Shown: positions 32,071 to 40,735 of the stretch, piece after piece
How the letters are laid out: each line of letters begins with the position of its first letter
Position numbering within the stretch: position 1 is the stretch's first letter
Assembly (NCBI RefSeq): GCF_004886325.1
Contig: NZ_QXFN01000002.1
Location: 372,001-436,000 of the forward strand
Source of the DNA: Cellulomonas telluris
Lineage (GTDB): Bacteria; Actinomycetota; Actinomycetes; Actinomycetales; Cellulomonadaceae
Direction: 5' to 3'
Length of the DNA: 64,000 nt
The notes under the pieces: generated by a model
Told to the model about the DNA's origin: nothing
Databases searched by the model: none
What the model saw: the letters and a program-made list of their open reading frames with translations, nothing else
Position numbers and translations under genes: made by a program

Positions 32071-34233
32071 GTGGCAGGAGCTGGGCAACGGCGGTCCGGT
32101 CGTGCGCGCCCGGCCGGAGGCCCACGCGGGGGTCGCGCCGACGAGCGACGCCGCAGCAGGCACCCGGACGAGGAGGGGATCATCCCCGTCCTCGCCGGCA
32201 TCACCCGCGAGGTCGAGAACGCCGTCGGCCGTGCGCCCACGCGCGCCGCCGTGCGGACGAAGTTCCAGGTCGCCGCGCTGCTCGTGCGCGAGGAGCGGGC
32301 ACGCGTGATGGCCGACGGCGACCTGAGCCAGGCCAAGCGCTCCGAGCAGCTCAAGCGCCTCGAGGGGTTGGCGACGCTGCTCGCGCGGATCGCCGCGCGC
32401 GACACCTCCCTGCTCGCGCTGCTCTCCGAGGACGCCCGCGTCTCCGACGCCGCGCGCGCCTACCGGGCGACCGTGCTGCGCGCCGCCGGGCTGGAGGCGC
32501 CGGAGGAGCCCGAGCCGACCCCGCCGCCCGCGCCCGTGCCCGGAGCCGAGAAGCGCGTCGTGCCCCGCTCGGCGATCGCGCGGCAGATGGCCAACCCGTT
32601 CCTCGCCCCCGACTTCGAGGCGGCCGCCGAGCGCCTGGCCCGGCCCCGCCGGCTGGCGGGCTGGGAGCTGCTCGAGCCGCTCTTCCGGTCGTTCGAGGAC
32701 GCGAGCCCTGGCGCACCGGCGTGCATGCCGCTGCCCGAGCCGCGCGCGGTGCCGACCCCCCGCGGCCGCGAGCTCATGCGGCACCAGGCGCAGGTCGTCG
32801 CCGCCGCGGCCCGCGGCCACCGCACGTTCCTGCTGGCCGACGAGCCCGGCCTGGGCAAGACGGCCCAGGCGCTGCTCGCCGCCCAGGCCGCCGACGCCTT
32901 CCCCCTGCTGGTCGTCGTGCCCAACGTCGTGAAGACGAACTGGGCGCACGAGGTGGGGCTGTGGACGCCGCTGCGCCGGGCCACGGTCGTGCACGGCGAC
33001 GGCGACCAGGTCGACGCGTTCGCGGACGTCGTCATCGTGAACTACGAGATCCTCGACCGGCACGTGGGCTGGCTGGGCGACCTCGGGTTCCGCGGGATGG
33101 TGGTCGACGAGGCGCACTTCATCAAGAACAAGACGTCCCAGCGCTCCCAGCACGTGCTCGCGCTGTCGGAGCGGATCCGCGAGCGCACCGCCCGGCCGCT
33201 GCTCATGGCGCTGACGGGCACCCCGCTCATCAACGACATCGAGGACTTCCGGGCGATCTGGCAGTACCTCGGCTGGATCGACGACGAGAAGCCGCTCGGC
33301 CGGCTGATGACGGCGCTGGAGGAGACCGGCCTGACGCCGGCCGACCGCGGGTTCTCCGCCGCGGCCCGCGCCGCGGTCGTCGACATGGGGATCGTGCGCC
33401 GCCGCAAGGTCGACGTGGTCGCCGACATCCCCGCCCGCCGGGTCGCGGACCTGCCCGTCGAGCTCGACGGCGCGGTCGGCCGCTCCATCCGAGCCGCGGA
33501 GGAGGTGCTCGCCCGCCGGCTCGTCGGCCGGTACCGGGCCGCCCTGGAGGCGCGCGGCGACGCCGCCGTCGTGGACGGCGTCGACCTGGAGCTCGCCCGT
33601 CGCGTCGCGGCCGCCGAGCTCAAGGACTCCAGCGACAAGGCCGGCGGCGAGAACGTCTTCACGATGGTCCGCCGCATCGGCCAGGCGAAGGCCGGGCTGG
33701 CGGCGGACTACGCCGCCCAGCTGGCGCGCAACGTCGGCAAGGTCGTCTTCTTCGCCAAGCACGTCGACGTCATGGACACCGCGGAGCAGACGTTCGCGGA
33801 CCGCGGGATCGGGTACGCGTCGATCCGCGGCGACCAGACCCCGCGGGTGCGGGAGAAGAACATCACGGCGTTCACCGAGGACCCGGACGTGCAGGTCGTC
33901 GTCTGCTCGCTGACCGCCGCCGGCGTGGGCCTGAACCTGCAGGTGGCGTCCAACCTCGTGCTGGCCGAGCTGTCCTGGACCGACGCCGAGCAGACCCAGG
34001 CCATCGACCGCATCCACCGCATCGGCCAGTCCGAGCCCGTCACCGCGTGGCGCGTCATCGCGGCGCAGACCATCGACGCGAAGATCGCCGAGCTCATCGA
34101 CAGCAAGGCGGGGCTCGCGGCGCGGGCGCTGGACGGGGCCGCGGTCGAGGACGGCGAGGCGTCGACGGACGTGCAGCTGGACGCGCTCGTCTCGCTGCTC
34201 ACCGACGCGCTCGCCGCGGAGCGCACCGCGTGA
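32071..34233 (+). CDS. SNF2-family DEAD/DEAH helicase-like ATPase
   Basis: A 720-residue protein. GTG at 32071 has an ideal AGGAGG 4-9 nt upstream. An ATG at 32069 in another frame shares this site and gives a natural-looking but shorter start, so the first 30 residues are uncertain. The N-terminal 140 residues are helical. The motor has Walker A ADEPGLGKTAQAL, the DEAH box VVDEAHFIKN, motif III LTGTPLIND, then SLTAAGVGLNLQ and IDRIHRIGQ in the second RecA domain. This is the SMARCAL1/RapA-like branch of Swi2/Snf2 DNA or RNA translocases. No nuclease domain or partner gene is next to it, so its role in repair or remodelling is not defined. Confidence 0.88.
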   Translation: MAGAGQRRSGRARPAGGPRGGRADERRRSRHPDEEGIIPVLAGITREVENAVGRAPTRAAVRTKFQVAALLVREERARVMADGDLSQAKRSEQLKRLEGLATLLARIAARDTSLLALLSEDARVSDAARAYRATVLRAAGLEAPEEPEPTPPPAPVPGAEKRVVPRSAIARQMANPFLAPDFEAAAERLARPRRLAGWELLEPLFRSFEDASPGAPACMPLPEPRAVPTPRGRELMRHQAQVVAAAARGHRTFLLADEPGLGKTAQALLAAQAADAFPLLVVVPNVVKTNWAHEVGLWTPLRRATVVHGDGDQVDAFADVVIVNYEILDRHVGWLGDLGFRGMVVDEAHFIKNKTSQRSQHVLALSERIRERTARPLLMALTGTPLINDIEDFRAIWQYLGWIDDEKPLGRLMTALEETGLTPADRGFSAAARAAVVDMGIVRRRKVDVVADIPARRVADLPVELDGAVGRSIRAAEEVLARRLVGRYRAALEARGDAAVVDGVDLELARRVAAAELKDSSDKAGGENVFTMVRRIGQAKAGLAADYAAQLARNVGKVVFFAKHVDVMDTAEQTFADRGIGYASIRGDQTPRVREKNITAFTEDPDVQVVVCSLTAAGVGLNLQVASNLVLAELSWTDAEQTQAIDRIHRIGQSEPVTAWRVIAAQTIDAKIAELIDSKAGLAARALDGAAVEDGEASTDVQLDALVSLLTDALAAERTA

Positions 34234-34880
34234 CGGCGGTGCTGCCCCCGGGGCACCCGTTCGTCGTCACGGGCGCGCGCGTGCACGAGACACCCGGGAC
34301 GGTCGTGGACCGCGAGCTGGTCGTCGCCGACGGGGTCTTCCTGCCGGACCGCCCCGACGGCGACGTCGAGGTGGTCGCCGCGCCGGGTGCGCACGCCGTC
34401 CCGCTCGTGGTCGACAGCGCGGTGGCGCAGCGCCCGCCCGCCGAGCGCGGGGTGTACGACCTCGTGCCCGGCAACGTCGCGACCTTCGCGCTGGTGCGTC
34501 GCCGGGTGAGCGAGTCGCAGATCCGGACCATGCTCGTCGTCGACCCGGCGGACCTCGTCGCCGTGCACGTCCGCGGGCACGCCGAGGTGCTCGACGGCCG
34601 ACCGACGCGCCCCGCCGGGGAGGACCTCGCCGAGGCGGCCGCCCGGGACGCGTGGCTGGGCGCGTGGGAGGACCCGGGGCGCGACGTCGTCCAGCACCTG
34701 CGGCCGGACGGCCGCTACTCCGAGACCCGCAGCGGGCGCGTCGACGCCTACACCGGTCGCTTCTGGGTCCGGGACGGGCGGATCACCTACCTGGACGACA
34801 CGGGGTTCTGGGCGTTCGGGGAGCTGCTCGGCCGGACGCTGCACCACGCCGGCATGGTGATGACGAGGACCGGCGCGTAG
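34230..34880 (+). CDS. Protein with C-terminal Atu4866-like domain
   Basis: A 216-residue protein whose GTG overlaps the helicase stop (GTGA). The last 60 residues, with LRPDGRYSETRSGR, YTGRFWVRDGRITYLDD, TGFWAFGE and LHHAGMVM, match the small Atu4866 beta-barrel domain of unknown function, a lipocalin-like fold in proteobacterial relatives. The N-terminal 140 residues are unrelated to that domain and look like a beta-rich domain with HETPGTVVDRELVVADGVF. Overlap with the helicase gene suggests co-expression, but no shared function is evident. Confidence 0.72.
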   Translation: MTAVLPPGHPFVVTGARVHETPGTVVDRELVVADGVFLPDRPDGDVEVVAAPGAHAVPLVVDSAVAQRPPAERGVYDLVPGNVATFALVRRRVSESQIRTMLVVDPADLVAVHVRGHAEVLDGRPTRPAGEDLAEAAARDAWLGAWEDPGRDVVQHLRPDGRYSETRSGRVDAYTGRFWVRDGRITYLDDTGFWAFGELLGRTLHHAGMVMTRTGA

Positions 34881-34926
34881 CCGTCGTCGGCGGAAGAACC
34901 GGCGGGCCGACGACGCTGCACCTGTC

Positions 34927-35913
34927 GTGACCGACCGACCGCACCTGTCCCTGCTCGACCGGTCGCGCACGCGCGTCGGGGAGGACGACGCCGCCGCCCT
35001 GCGGGGCACCGTCGCCCGCGCGACCCGTGCGGAGGGGCTCGGCTACGCGCGGTTCTGGGTGGCCGAGCACCACGGGGTGCCGGGCGTCGCCGGGGCGGCG
35101 CCGGCCGTGCTGCTGGCCGCCGTGGCCGGGGCGACGACGACGATCCGGCTCGGCTCCGCCGGCGTCATGCTGCCGCACCACCAGCCGCTCGTGGTCGCCG
35201 AGCAGTTCACGACGCTGTCCGCCTTCGCCCCCGGGCGGGTCGACCTGGGGCTGGGGCGCTCACCCGGTTTCACCGCGCCGGTGCGACGCGCCCTGCGCCA
35301 GGTCGACCGCGACTTCGCCGCCGACCTCGCCGAGCTGCGCGCCTACCTGGAGGGGACGGCGGAGATCACCCTGCGGCCGCAGCCGGTGGCGCGCGTGCCG
35401 ATGTACGTCCTCGCGACGGGCAGCGGGCTGCAGGTCGCGGCCGAGCTCGGCCTGCCGGTGATCGTCGGCGGACCGGTCCTCGGCGTGGCGGGCGACCCGG
35501 AACCGGGGCTGGCGGCGCTCGCCGGGTACCGGCGCTCCTTCCGGCCGTCGGCGCAGCAGGCGGAGCCGTGGGTGGCCATCAGCCTCGACGTCCTGGTCGC
35601 CGACACCGACGCCGAGGCGGCCGACCTGCTGCTGCCGGAGGCGTGGGCGATGGCACGGAGCCGGACGACGGGCGAGTTCCCGCCGCTGGAGCCGGTCGCG
35701 GCGGTCCGCGCCGCCCGGCGCACCCCGCGTCAGCAGGAGTACCTCGAGCAGACCGCGGCGGCGGCGGTCGCGGGCTCGCCCGCCCGGGTGGGGTCGCGGC
35801 TCGCCGAGCTGCTCGAGCGCACCGGGGCCGCCGAGCTCGTGGCCGCGGGCAGCACGTACGACCGGGCGGCCCTCGCCGCCTCGGACGCCGCGCTGGCCGG
35901 GCTGTTCCGGTAG
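34927..35913 (+). CDS. LLM-class flavin-dependent oxidoreductase (MsnO8-like)
   Basis: A 328-residue luciferase-like TIM barrel starting from GTG at 34927. ARFWVAEHHGVPG, TTTIRLGSAGVMLPHHQPL, AEQFTTLSAFAPGRVDLGLGRSPG and VATGSG-like ATGSGLQVAAELG are typical of the MsnO8/LuxAB-like branch of F420- or FMN-using oxidoreductases. Its substrate is not recognisable. It is separated by 46 bp from the gene before and 50 bp from the oxidase after it, on the same strand. Confidence 0.85.
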   Translation: MTDRPHLSLLDRSRTRVGEDDAAALRGTVARATRAEGLGYARFWVAEHHGVPGVAGAAPAVLLAAVAGATTTIRLGSAGVMLPHHQPLVVAEQFTTLSAFAPGRVDLGLGRSPGFTAPVRRALRQVDRDFAADLAELRAYLEGTAEITLRPQPVARVPMYVLATGSGLQVAAELGLPVIVGGPVLGVAGDPEPGLAALAGYRRSFRPSAQQAEPWVAISLDVLVADTDAEAADLLLPEAWAMARSRTTGEFPPLEPVAAVRAARRTPRQQEYLEQTAAAAVAGSPARVGSRLAELLERTGAAELVAAGSTYDRAALAASDAALAGLFR

Positions 35914-35963
35914 CGCCAGGACGACGGCGGGCGGCTGCGCCGGGTCCGTGGTGGGCTGGGGCA

Positions 35964-37055
35964 GTGCCTCGTGTCGCAGTCGTCGGTGCCGGGATCATCG
36001 GCCTGTCCACCGCCTTCGCGCTGCAGCGCCGCGGCGCCGACGTGACCCTCGTGGAGTCGGGGCCGCCGGGCGGCGGGCAGTCCGCCGGTCAGGGGCGGAT
36101 CTTCCGGCACGCGCACGCCGACCCGCGGCTCGTCGCGCAGGTCGTCCGCAGCCGTGCCCTGTGGCGCGAGTGGGAGGACGAGCTCGGCGTCGAGCTCGTC
36201 GCGCCCGACGGCGCCGTGGCGATCGGCGACGGCGTCGAGACCAAGCTGGAGACCCTCGCCGGGTTCCCGGACGCCCCCGCGCGGCCCCTGTCCGCCGCCG
36301 AGCTGCACGAGCGGCTGCCCGTCCTGGCCGGCTACGACGGCCCCGCGATGCTCGACGTGCACGGCGGCGCCATCCGCACCCGCGCCGCGGTCGAGGCCCT
36401 GACCAGTCGCCTCGCGGACGTGCTGGTCGCCGACCACGTCCTCGCCGTCCGCCGCCGCGACGACGGCGCGGTCGAGGTCCGCACGGGCACCGGCGCGCAC
36501 GCGTACGACCACGTCGTGCTGGCCGCGGGACGCGGCACGGCCGCCCTCGCCGCCGGCCTCGGCCTCGACCTGCCGGTCGAGCTCGGCGCCCACGTCCGCG
36601 TCACGTTCGAGCGTGCCGACGGCGGCACGGGGCCGCTGCCCACGTTCCAGGACGGCAGCGGGCAGTTCGGCGAGACGGGCGTCTACGCGTCCCCGTACCC
36701 GGGCTCGCGCCGCTACGGCGTCGGGCTCGCGGGGCACACACCCGCGGCGCCCGGCGGCGCCGTCGAGGACCCCGAGGAGCTCGCGGCCCTGGCCGAGCGC
36801 ACCGTCGCCTACGTCGCGCGGGCGCTGCCGGGACTCCGCCCCGAGCCCGTCGGCCACGTGCACTGCTGGGTCACCGCGCTGCCCTGGGGCGAGGACGGGG
36901 TCGGGATCTGGGGCGAGGACGGCGTGACGGCCGTCGCCGGGCACAACCTGTTCAAGCAGGCCCCGGTGCTGGGCGAGGCCCTGGCGACGGCGGCCCTGTC
37001 GGGGTCGGTGCCCGCCGACTGGCACCACGACGCCCGGCTCGGGCGCGAGGGCTGA
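35964..37055 (+). CDS. FAD-dependent amine oxidase of the DAO/sarcosine oxidase type
   Basis: A 363-residue flavoprotein. GTG at 35964 opens VPRVAVVGAGIIGLSTAFALQ, the N-terminal dinucleotide-binding motif GXGXXG. GRIFRHAH, TRAAVEALTSRLADVL, VVLAAGRGT and a C-terminal WGEDGVTAVAGHNLFKQAPVLGEALA fit the monomeric sarcosine oxidase/N-methyltryptophan oxidase group of DAO-fold enzymes. The conserved Cys that holds FAD covalently in sarcosine oxidase is not found. It would oxidise an amino acid or secondary amine and release peroxide. The substrate is unknown. Confidence 0.85.
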   Translation: MPRVAVVGAGIIGLSTAFALQRRGADVTLVESGPPGGGQSAGQGRIFRHAHADPRLVAQVVRSRALWREWEDELGVELVAPDGAVAIGDGVETKLETLAGFPDAPARPLSAAELHERLPVLAGYDGPAMLDVHGGAIRTRAAVEALTSRLADVLVADHVLAVRRRDDGAVEVRTGTGAHAYDHVVLAAGRGTAALAAGLGLDLPVELGAHVRVTFERADGGTGPLPTFQDGSGQFGETGVYASPYPGSRRYGVGLAGHTPAAPGGAVEDPEELAALAERTVAYVARALPGLRPEPVGHVHCWVTALPWGEDGVGIWGEDGVTAVAGHNLFKQAPVLGEALATAALSGSVPADWHHDARLGREG

Positions 37056-37128
37056 GCGGGGCGCGACGACGAGCGCACAGGCCCGAGCGGCCGTACCGTC
37101 GTCCCGGACGCCGAACAAGGAGGAAGAC

Positions 37129-37290
37129 ATGGGATTCCTGGGCAAGGCGATGAAGAGCGGGATCGCGCTGAAGGCCGCGCAGATCGCGAAGCGCGAGATG
37201 GCGAAGCCGGAGAACCAGCGCAAGGCCAAGGATCTGCTGAGCCGTGTGACGCACCGCGGTGGCCCCGCCGGGCGGACCGGGCGTCCCTGA
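37129..37290 (+). CDS. Small basic conserved protein
   Basis: A 53-residue protein reading MGFLGKAMKSGIALKAAQIA, then KREMAKPENQRKAKDLLSRV and a Gly/Arg/Pro tail. ATG at 37129 is preceded by AAGGAGGAAGAC, a strong ribosome binding site. The protein is Lys-rich with one amphipathic helix and no signal. I recognise it as a type of short actinobacterial hypothetical protein without a known function. TACCGT at 37093-37098 could be its -10 element. Confidence 0.7.
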   Translation: MGFLGKAMKSGIALKAAQIAKREMAKPENQRKAKDLLSRVTHRGGPAGRTGRP

Positions 37291-37369
37291 GCCGTCCCGC
37301 CGACCTGGCCGCTCCGCCACCGCGTGGCGGAGCGGCCGCTGCCACGCACCGATCTGCCAGGGTTGACCC

Positions 37370-38677
37370 GTGCTGCCCGAGCCCGTCCGACGCCGCGTCG
37401 ACGCGATGTGGGACCGGATCTGGGCCAGCGGCGTCAGCAACCCCCTGACCGCGGTCGAGTACGTCAGCACCGTCCTGCTGCTGCGCCGGCTCGCCGAGAC
37501 GCACCCGGCCGCCTCCGAGTGGGCGGAGGTCCGCGAGCACGTCGCCGCCGGATCCGCCGGCGCCGTCGCGCGCACGATGGTGCGGGTGCAGTCGGCCTTC
37601 GGGATCGGTGCGAGCCCCGAGGCGTCGGCCGCGTCGACGTGGTCGGACCTGGCCACGCTCGACCACGTGCTGCGCGAGGTCGCGGCGCTGGAGATCGGCG
37701 ACCGCAACCACGACATCCTCGGGGACGTGTTCGAGCACGTGCTGAACCACCTCAGCACGGCCGGCCGGTTCGGCCAGTTCCGCACGCCCCGCCACGTCAT
37801 CCAGCTCCTCGTCGCCGCGGTGGACCCGCAGCCGGGCGAGGTCGTGCTCGACCCGGCGGCCGGCACGGCGGGGTTCCTCATCGCCGCGCACGAGCACCGG
37901 CGCGGGGCCGCCGGCGCCTACGTCGGCCACGAGGTCGACGCGACGGTCGCCCGCGTCGCCCGCACCAACCTGCTGCTGCACGGGATCGGGTCCGGGCAGG
38001 TCCACCACGGCGACAGCCTCGCCGTCACGACCCGCGACGCCGACGTCGTCCTGGCGAACCCGCCGTTCGCGGGCACCGTCGCGCCCGAGCGGGTGCGCGA
38101 GTACGAGAGCGGGACGACGCGGACCGAGCTGCTGTTCCTCGAGCTGACGATGCGCCGCCTGGTGCCCGGCGGCCGCGCCGGTGTCGTCGTCCCCACGAAC
38201 GTCCTCACCGCCACCGGCCACGCCCCGACGTGGATCCGCTCGCGCCTGCTGGAGTCGAACCGCCTGCGGGCCGTCGTCGAGCTGCCCGCGGGCGTGTTCC
38301 GGCCCTACACGGACGTGCGGACCGCGCTGCTGCTGTGGAGCAACGACGCCCCGGCTGACGACGTCCTGCTCGTGCGGGTCGACGCGGACGGGTACACGCT
38401 CGACGACAAGCGGCGCCCCACGGACCGGGACGACCTGCCCGGCGCCCTCGCGCTCATCCGGGGCGACGGCTCGTCCGTCCCGCACGCGCGCGTCCCCGCG
38501 GACGAGCTGCGCCGGTCCGGCTACAACCTCAGCCCCAGCCGCTACATCCCGCTCGACGCCCCGGCGGCCCCGACCGCACCGGGCGGGCCGACCGGGGCCG
38601 ACCTGCTGCTGCGGGCCCGCGCGGCGACGGCCGCCCTGGAGGCCGAGATCGACGCGTTCGCGAGGCTGCTGCGGTGA
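37370..38677 (+). CDS. N-6 adenine DNA methylase (HsdM-like)
   Basis: A 435-residue type I-like modification subunit. An N-terminal helical region (WDRIWASGVSNPLTAVEYVSTVLLLRRL) corresponds to a shortened HsdM_N domain. GQFRTPRHVIQLLV leads to motif I DPAAGTAGF at about 161-169 and motif IV NPPFAGT at 230-236, so adenine methylation should work. The GTG start follows the small basic protein by 79 bp. The next gene, a half-sized specificity subunit, overlaps by GTGA. No restriction (HsdR) gene lies on either side, so this looks like an orphan modification unit. Confidence 0.9.
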   Translation: MLPEPVRRRVDAMWDRIWASGVSNPLTAVEYVSTVLLLRRLAETHPAASEWAEVREHVAAGSAGAVARTMVRVQSAFGIGASPEASAASTWSDLATLDHVLREVAALEIGDRNHDILGDVFEHVLNHLSTAGRFGQFRTPRHVIQLLVAAVDPQPGEVVLDPAAGTAGFLIAAHEHRRGAAGAYVGHEVDATVARVARTNLLLHGIGSGQVHHGDSLAVTTRDADVVLANPPFAGTVAPERVREYESGTTRTELLFLELTMRRLVPGGRAGVVVPTNVLTATGHAPTWIRSRLLESNRLRAVVELPAGVFRPYTDVRTALLLWSNDAPADDVLLVRVDADGYTLDDKRRPTDRDDLPGALALIRGDGSSVPHARVPADELRRSGYNLSPSRYIPLDAPAAPTAPGGPTGADLLLRARAATAALEAEIDAFARLLR

Positions 38678-39252
38678 CGTGGGACCTGCCGGCGGGGTGG
38701 CGGTGGACGCCCCTGCGCGAGCTGCTGCTGCCGGTGCGCACCCAGCTGCCGCCCGAGCGCATCGACGCCGACACCCTCTACCTCGGCCTCGAGCACGTCC
38801 AGGCCGGGACGGGGGAGTACACCGGGACGCGCGCCGGCGACGCCCACCTGCGCTCGCCCAAGCTCGCGTTCGAGGCCGGTGACGTCCTCTACGGCAAGCT
38901 GCGGCCCAACCTGCGCAAGTGCGTCGTCGCCCGCTCGGCCGGCGTCTGCAGCATCGACCTGGTGCCGCTGCGTCCGGTCGAGCCCGACGCGGCCCACCTG
39001 CTCGCGCTCCAGATGCGCAGCGACCCGTTCACGGCCGACGTCCTGCGGCTCGTCGGCGGCGTGAACCTGCCGCGCGTCACCGTGCGGGACCTGCTGACCC
39101 TCGCGCTGCCCGTCCCGCCCGCCGCGGACCGGGACCGCGTCCACGCCGTCGCGCAGGCGGCCACGACGCTGCGCCGCCGGTACCGCGAGGTCGAGCAGAC
39201 CGTGCTCGACCTGGAGGGGTACGCCGCGGAGGTCGTCCTCGGGCTGCGGTGA
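38674..39252 (+). CDS. Half-sized HsdS-like specificity subunit (one target recognition domain)
   Basis: A 192-residue protein with the pattern of one type I target recognition domain: WDLPAGWRWTPLREL at the start, LYLGLEHVQAGTGEY, FEAGDVLYGKLRPNLRKCVVA and LPRVTVRDLLTLALPVPP. A single coiled-coil helix ends the protein (TTLRRRYREVEQTVLDLEGYA). Full HsdS has two recognition domains and about 400 residues. Half-sized ones act as dimers and read symmetric, split target sites. It overlaps the methylase gene. Confidence 0.88.
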   Translation: MTWDLPAGWRWTPLRELLLPVRTQLPPERIDADTLYLGLEHVQAGTGEYTGTRAGDAHLRSPKLAFEAGDVLYGKLRPNLRKCVVARSAGVCSIDLVPLRPVEPDAAHLLALQMRSDPFTADVLRLVGGVNLPRVTVRDLLTLALPVPPAADRDRVHAVAQAATTLRRRYREVEQTVLDLEGYAAEVVLGLR

Positions 39253-39300
39253 GGGCGGGCAGGCAGAGCCGGGGCTCGCCGCGTTCCCCGCGGGAGGCCG

Positions 39301-40626
39301 TCAGCGGGCGCCGCCGAGCGGGGCCCGGCGGCGCCGTGACGCGAGGACGAGCAGCGCGCCCGTGGCGGCGACACCCGCCCCGGCCGCGAGCAGCCCGCCG
39401 CCCCGCGCGCCGGTGAGCGCGAGGGCCAGGCCCACGACGGCGTCCTGCACGCCCTGCGTACCGGGCGTGCCCGCGGTGCCGCCCGCCGGCGCGACGGGGT
39501 CGCTCGCGCCACCGCTCCCGCCCGCGCCGCCACCCGCGCCGGCTCCTGCGCCGCCGCCCTGCCCACCACCGTCGCCCTGCCCACCGCCGTCGCCCTGCCC
39601 ACCGCCGTCACCGCCGCCATCCCCACCGGGGCCGGCCGGCAACGTCACGACCGCGCTCGCGGTCCCCACGGCGGTGGACGACCGCTGCAGCAGGACGAAC
39701 AGCTGCTCCTGCGGCGCGCCGGCCGCGCGCGGCGCGAGCGGCACCTCCACCGTGGCGGTCGTCTGCCCGGCCGCGAACGTCACGGTCCCGGACGCGCGCG
39801 TGTAGTCCTCGCCCGCGCGCGCCGTGCCGTCGGCGGTCGTCCAGTCGACGGTCGCCGTGCCCGCGTCGCGCGTGCGGGTCACGGTGACGCGGGCCGACGC
39901 CGGCGTCAGCACCACGTCGCCGGTGCTGACGGTGCCGGTGTCGACCACCTCGAGCCGCGACGACGTGCTGGACCCGGCGACGCCCGCGTCCGCGGCGGGC
40001 GTGTACGTCGCGGTGACGGTACGCGTGCCGGCGACGGCGGCCGGCAGCGTGAGGCGGGCGCGGCCGCTCGCGTCCACGGGGGCCGTGTCCACCACGACGC
40101 CGTCCACCGCCACACCGACCGTCCCGGGCGTCGGTGCGGTGAGCACGGGGGTGCGGACCGTGACGGTCACCGGGACGGGGGCGCCCGCCGTGGCCGCCTC
40201 CGGCAGCACGAGCGACGTCGTCGACACGGTGCCGCACGCGGGGTGGCTGAACAGGGCGCCGCCGTCGGTGCCGTTGAGCACCCAGTGCCCGACCGGGCTG
40301 TCGTACCGCGCCAGCAGGACGGCCTCGTGCCGGCCGGGCAGGAACACGCGCGGCTGGCCGCGGTCCCTCCGCCCCAGGGCGAGGAAGTTGTCGCTCCCGG
40401 CGGGGATCGTCACGGGGACGGACAGGCTGTTCTCGTACCCGTACGCGACGATGAGCTCGCCGCCGACCATGGGGTCCTCGGGACCCGGCACCCAGTGCAC
40501 GCACGTCACGAAGGGGACGACGGTGCCGAACGGGAGGTCGTCGGCGACCGCGGCCGCGGCCGGACCGGTCGGCAGCGCCGCGGCGAGCAGGAGGGCCGCG
40601 GCGAGGGAGGCGGGGGTTCGGCGCAC
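39301..40626 (-). CDS. Secreted, membrane-anchored Calx-beta/Ig-like surface protein
   Basis: A 441-residue exported protein from GTG at 40626. A signal peptide covers residues 1-25. A domain with two cysteines follows, then an Ig-like domain (VPVTVTVRTPVLTAPTPGTVGVAVDG). A Calx-beta motif is clear in GTARAGEDYTRASGTVTFAAGQTTATVEVPL-type sequence, near residue 270-300. A Gly/Gln-rich spacer is encoded by three 18-bp repeats. The end has a hydrophobic segment and RRRR, like a wall or membrane anchor, but I see no LPXTG. It is convergent with the half HsdS gene. Confidence 0.82.
   Translation of the reverse strand: MRRTPASLAAALLLAAALPTGPAAAAVADDLPFGTVVPFVTCVHWVPGPEDPMVGGELIVAYGYENSLSVPVTIPAGSDNFLALGRRDRGQPRVFLPGRHEAVLLARYDSPVGHWVLNGTDGGALFSHPACGTVSTTSLVLPEAATAGAPVPVTVTVRTPVLTAPTPGTVGVAVDGVVVDTAPVDASGRARLTLPAAVAGTRTVTATYTPAADAGVAGSSTSSRLEVVDTGTVSTGDVVLTPASARVTVTRTRDAGTATVDWTTADGTARAGEDYTRASGTVTFAAGQTTATVEVPLAPRAAGAPQEQLFVLLQRSSTAVGTASAVVTLPAGPGGDGGGDGGGQGDGGGQGDGGGQGGGAGAGAGGGAGGSGGASDPVAPAGGTAGTPGTQGVQDAVVGLALALTGARGGGLLAAGAGVAATGALLVLASRRRRAPLGGAR
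39556..39609. repeat. Three tandem 18-bp repeats encoding GGGQGD
   Basis: The unit GCCCTGCCCACCGCCGTC occurs three times head to tail (39556, 39574, 39592); the first copy differs by one base. On the minus strand each encodes DGGGQG, forming the flexible spacer of the surface protein. The period is a multiple of three, so copy number changes keep the frame. Confidence 0.9.
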
Positions 40627-40735
40627 GCGCGCACGCTAGCGGCGGGGACGCGGTGGGGGACCCCTGCCGGTGCCCCGGATGCCGGACATGCGGCGGTGCG
40701 TCCGGATGGGCGAACGGGTGAACTGCGGGCGCGCG

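Noticed and set aside
32071-39252. A defence island of the DISARM or type I restriction kind (SNF2 helicase plus methylase)
   Set aside because: Four unrelated metabolic genes lie between the helicase and the methylase, and no nuclease or DUF1998 gene is present.
39301-40626. Sortase-anchored LPXTG protein
   Set aside because: The C-terminus has a hydrophobic stretch and Arg tail but no LPXTG-like motif.
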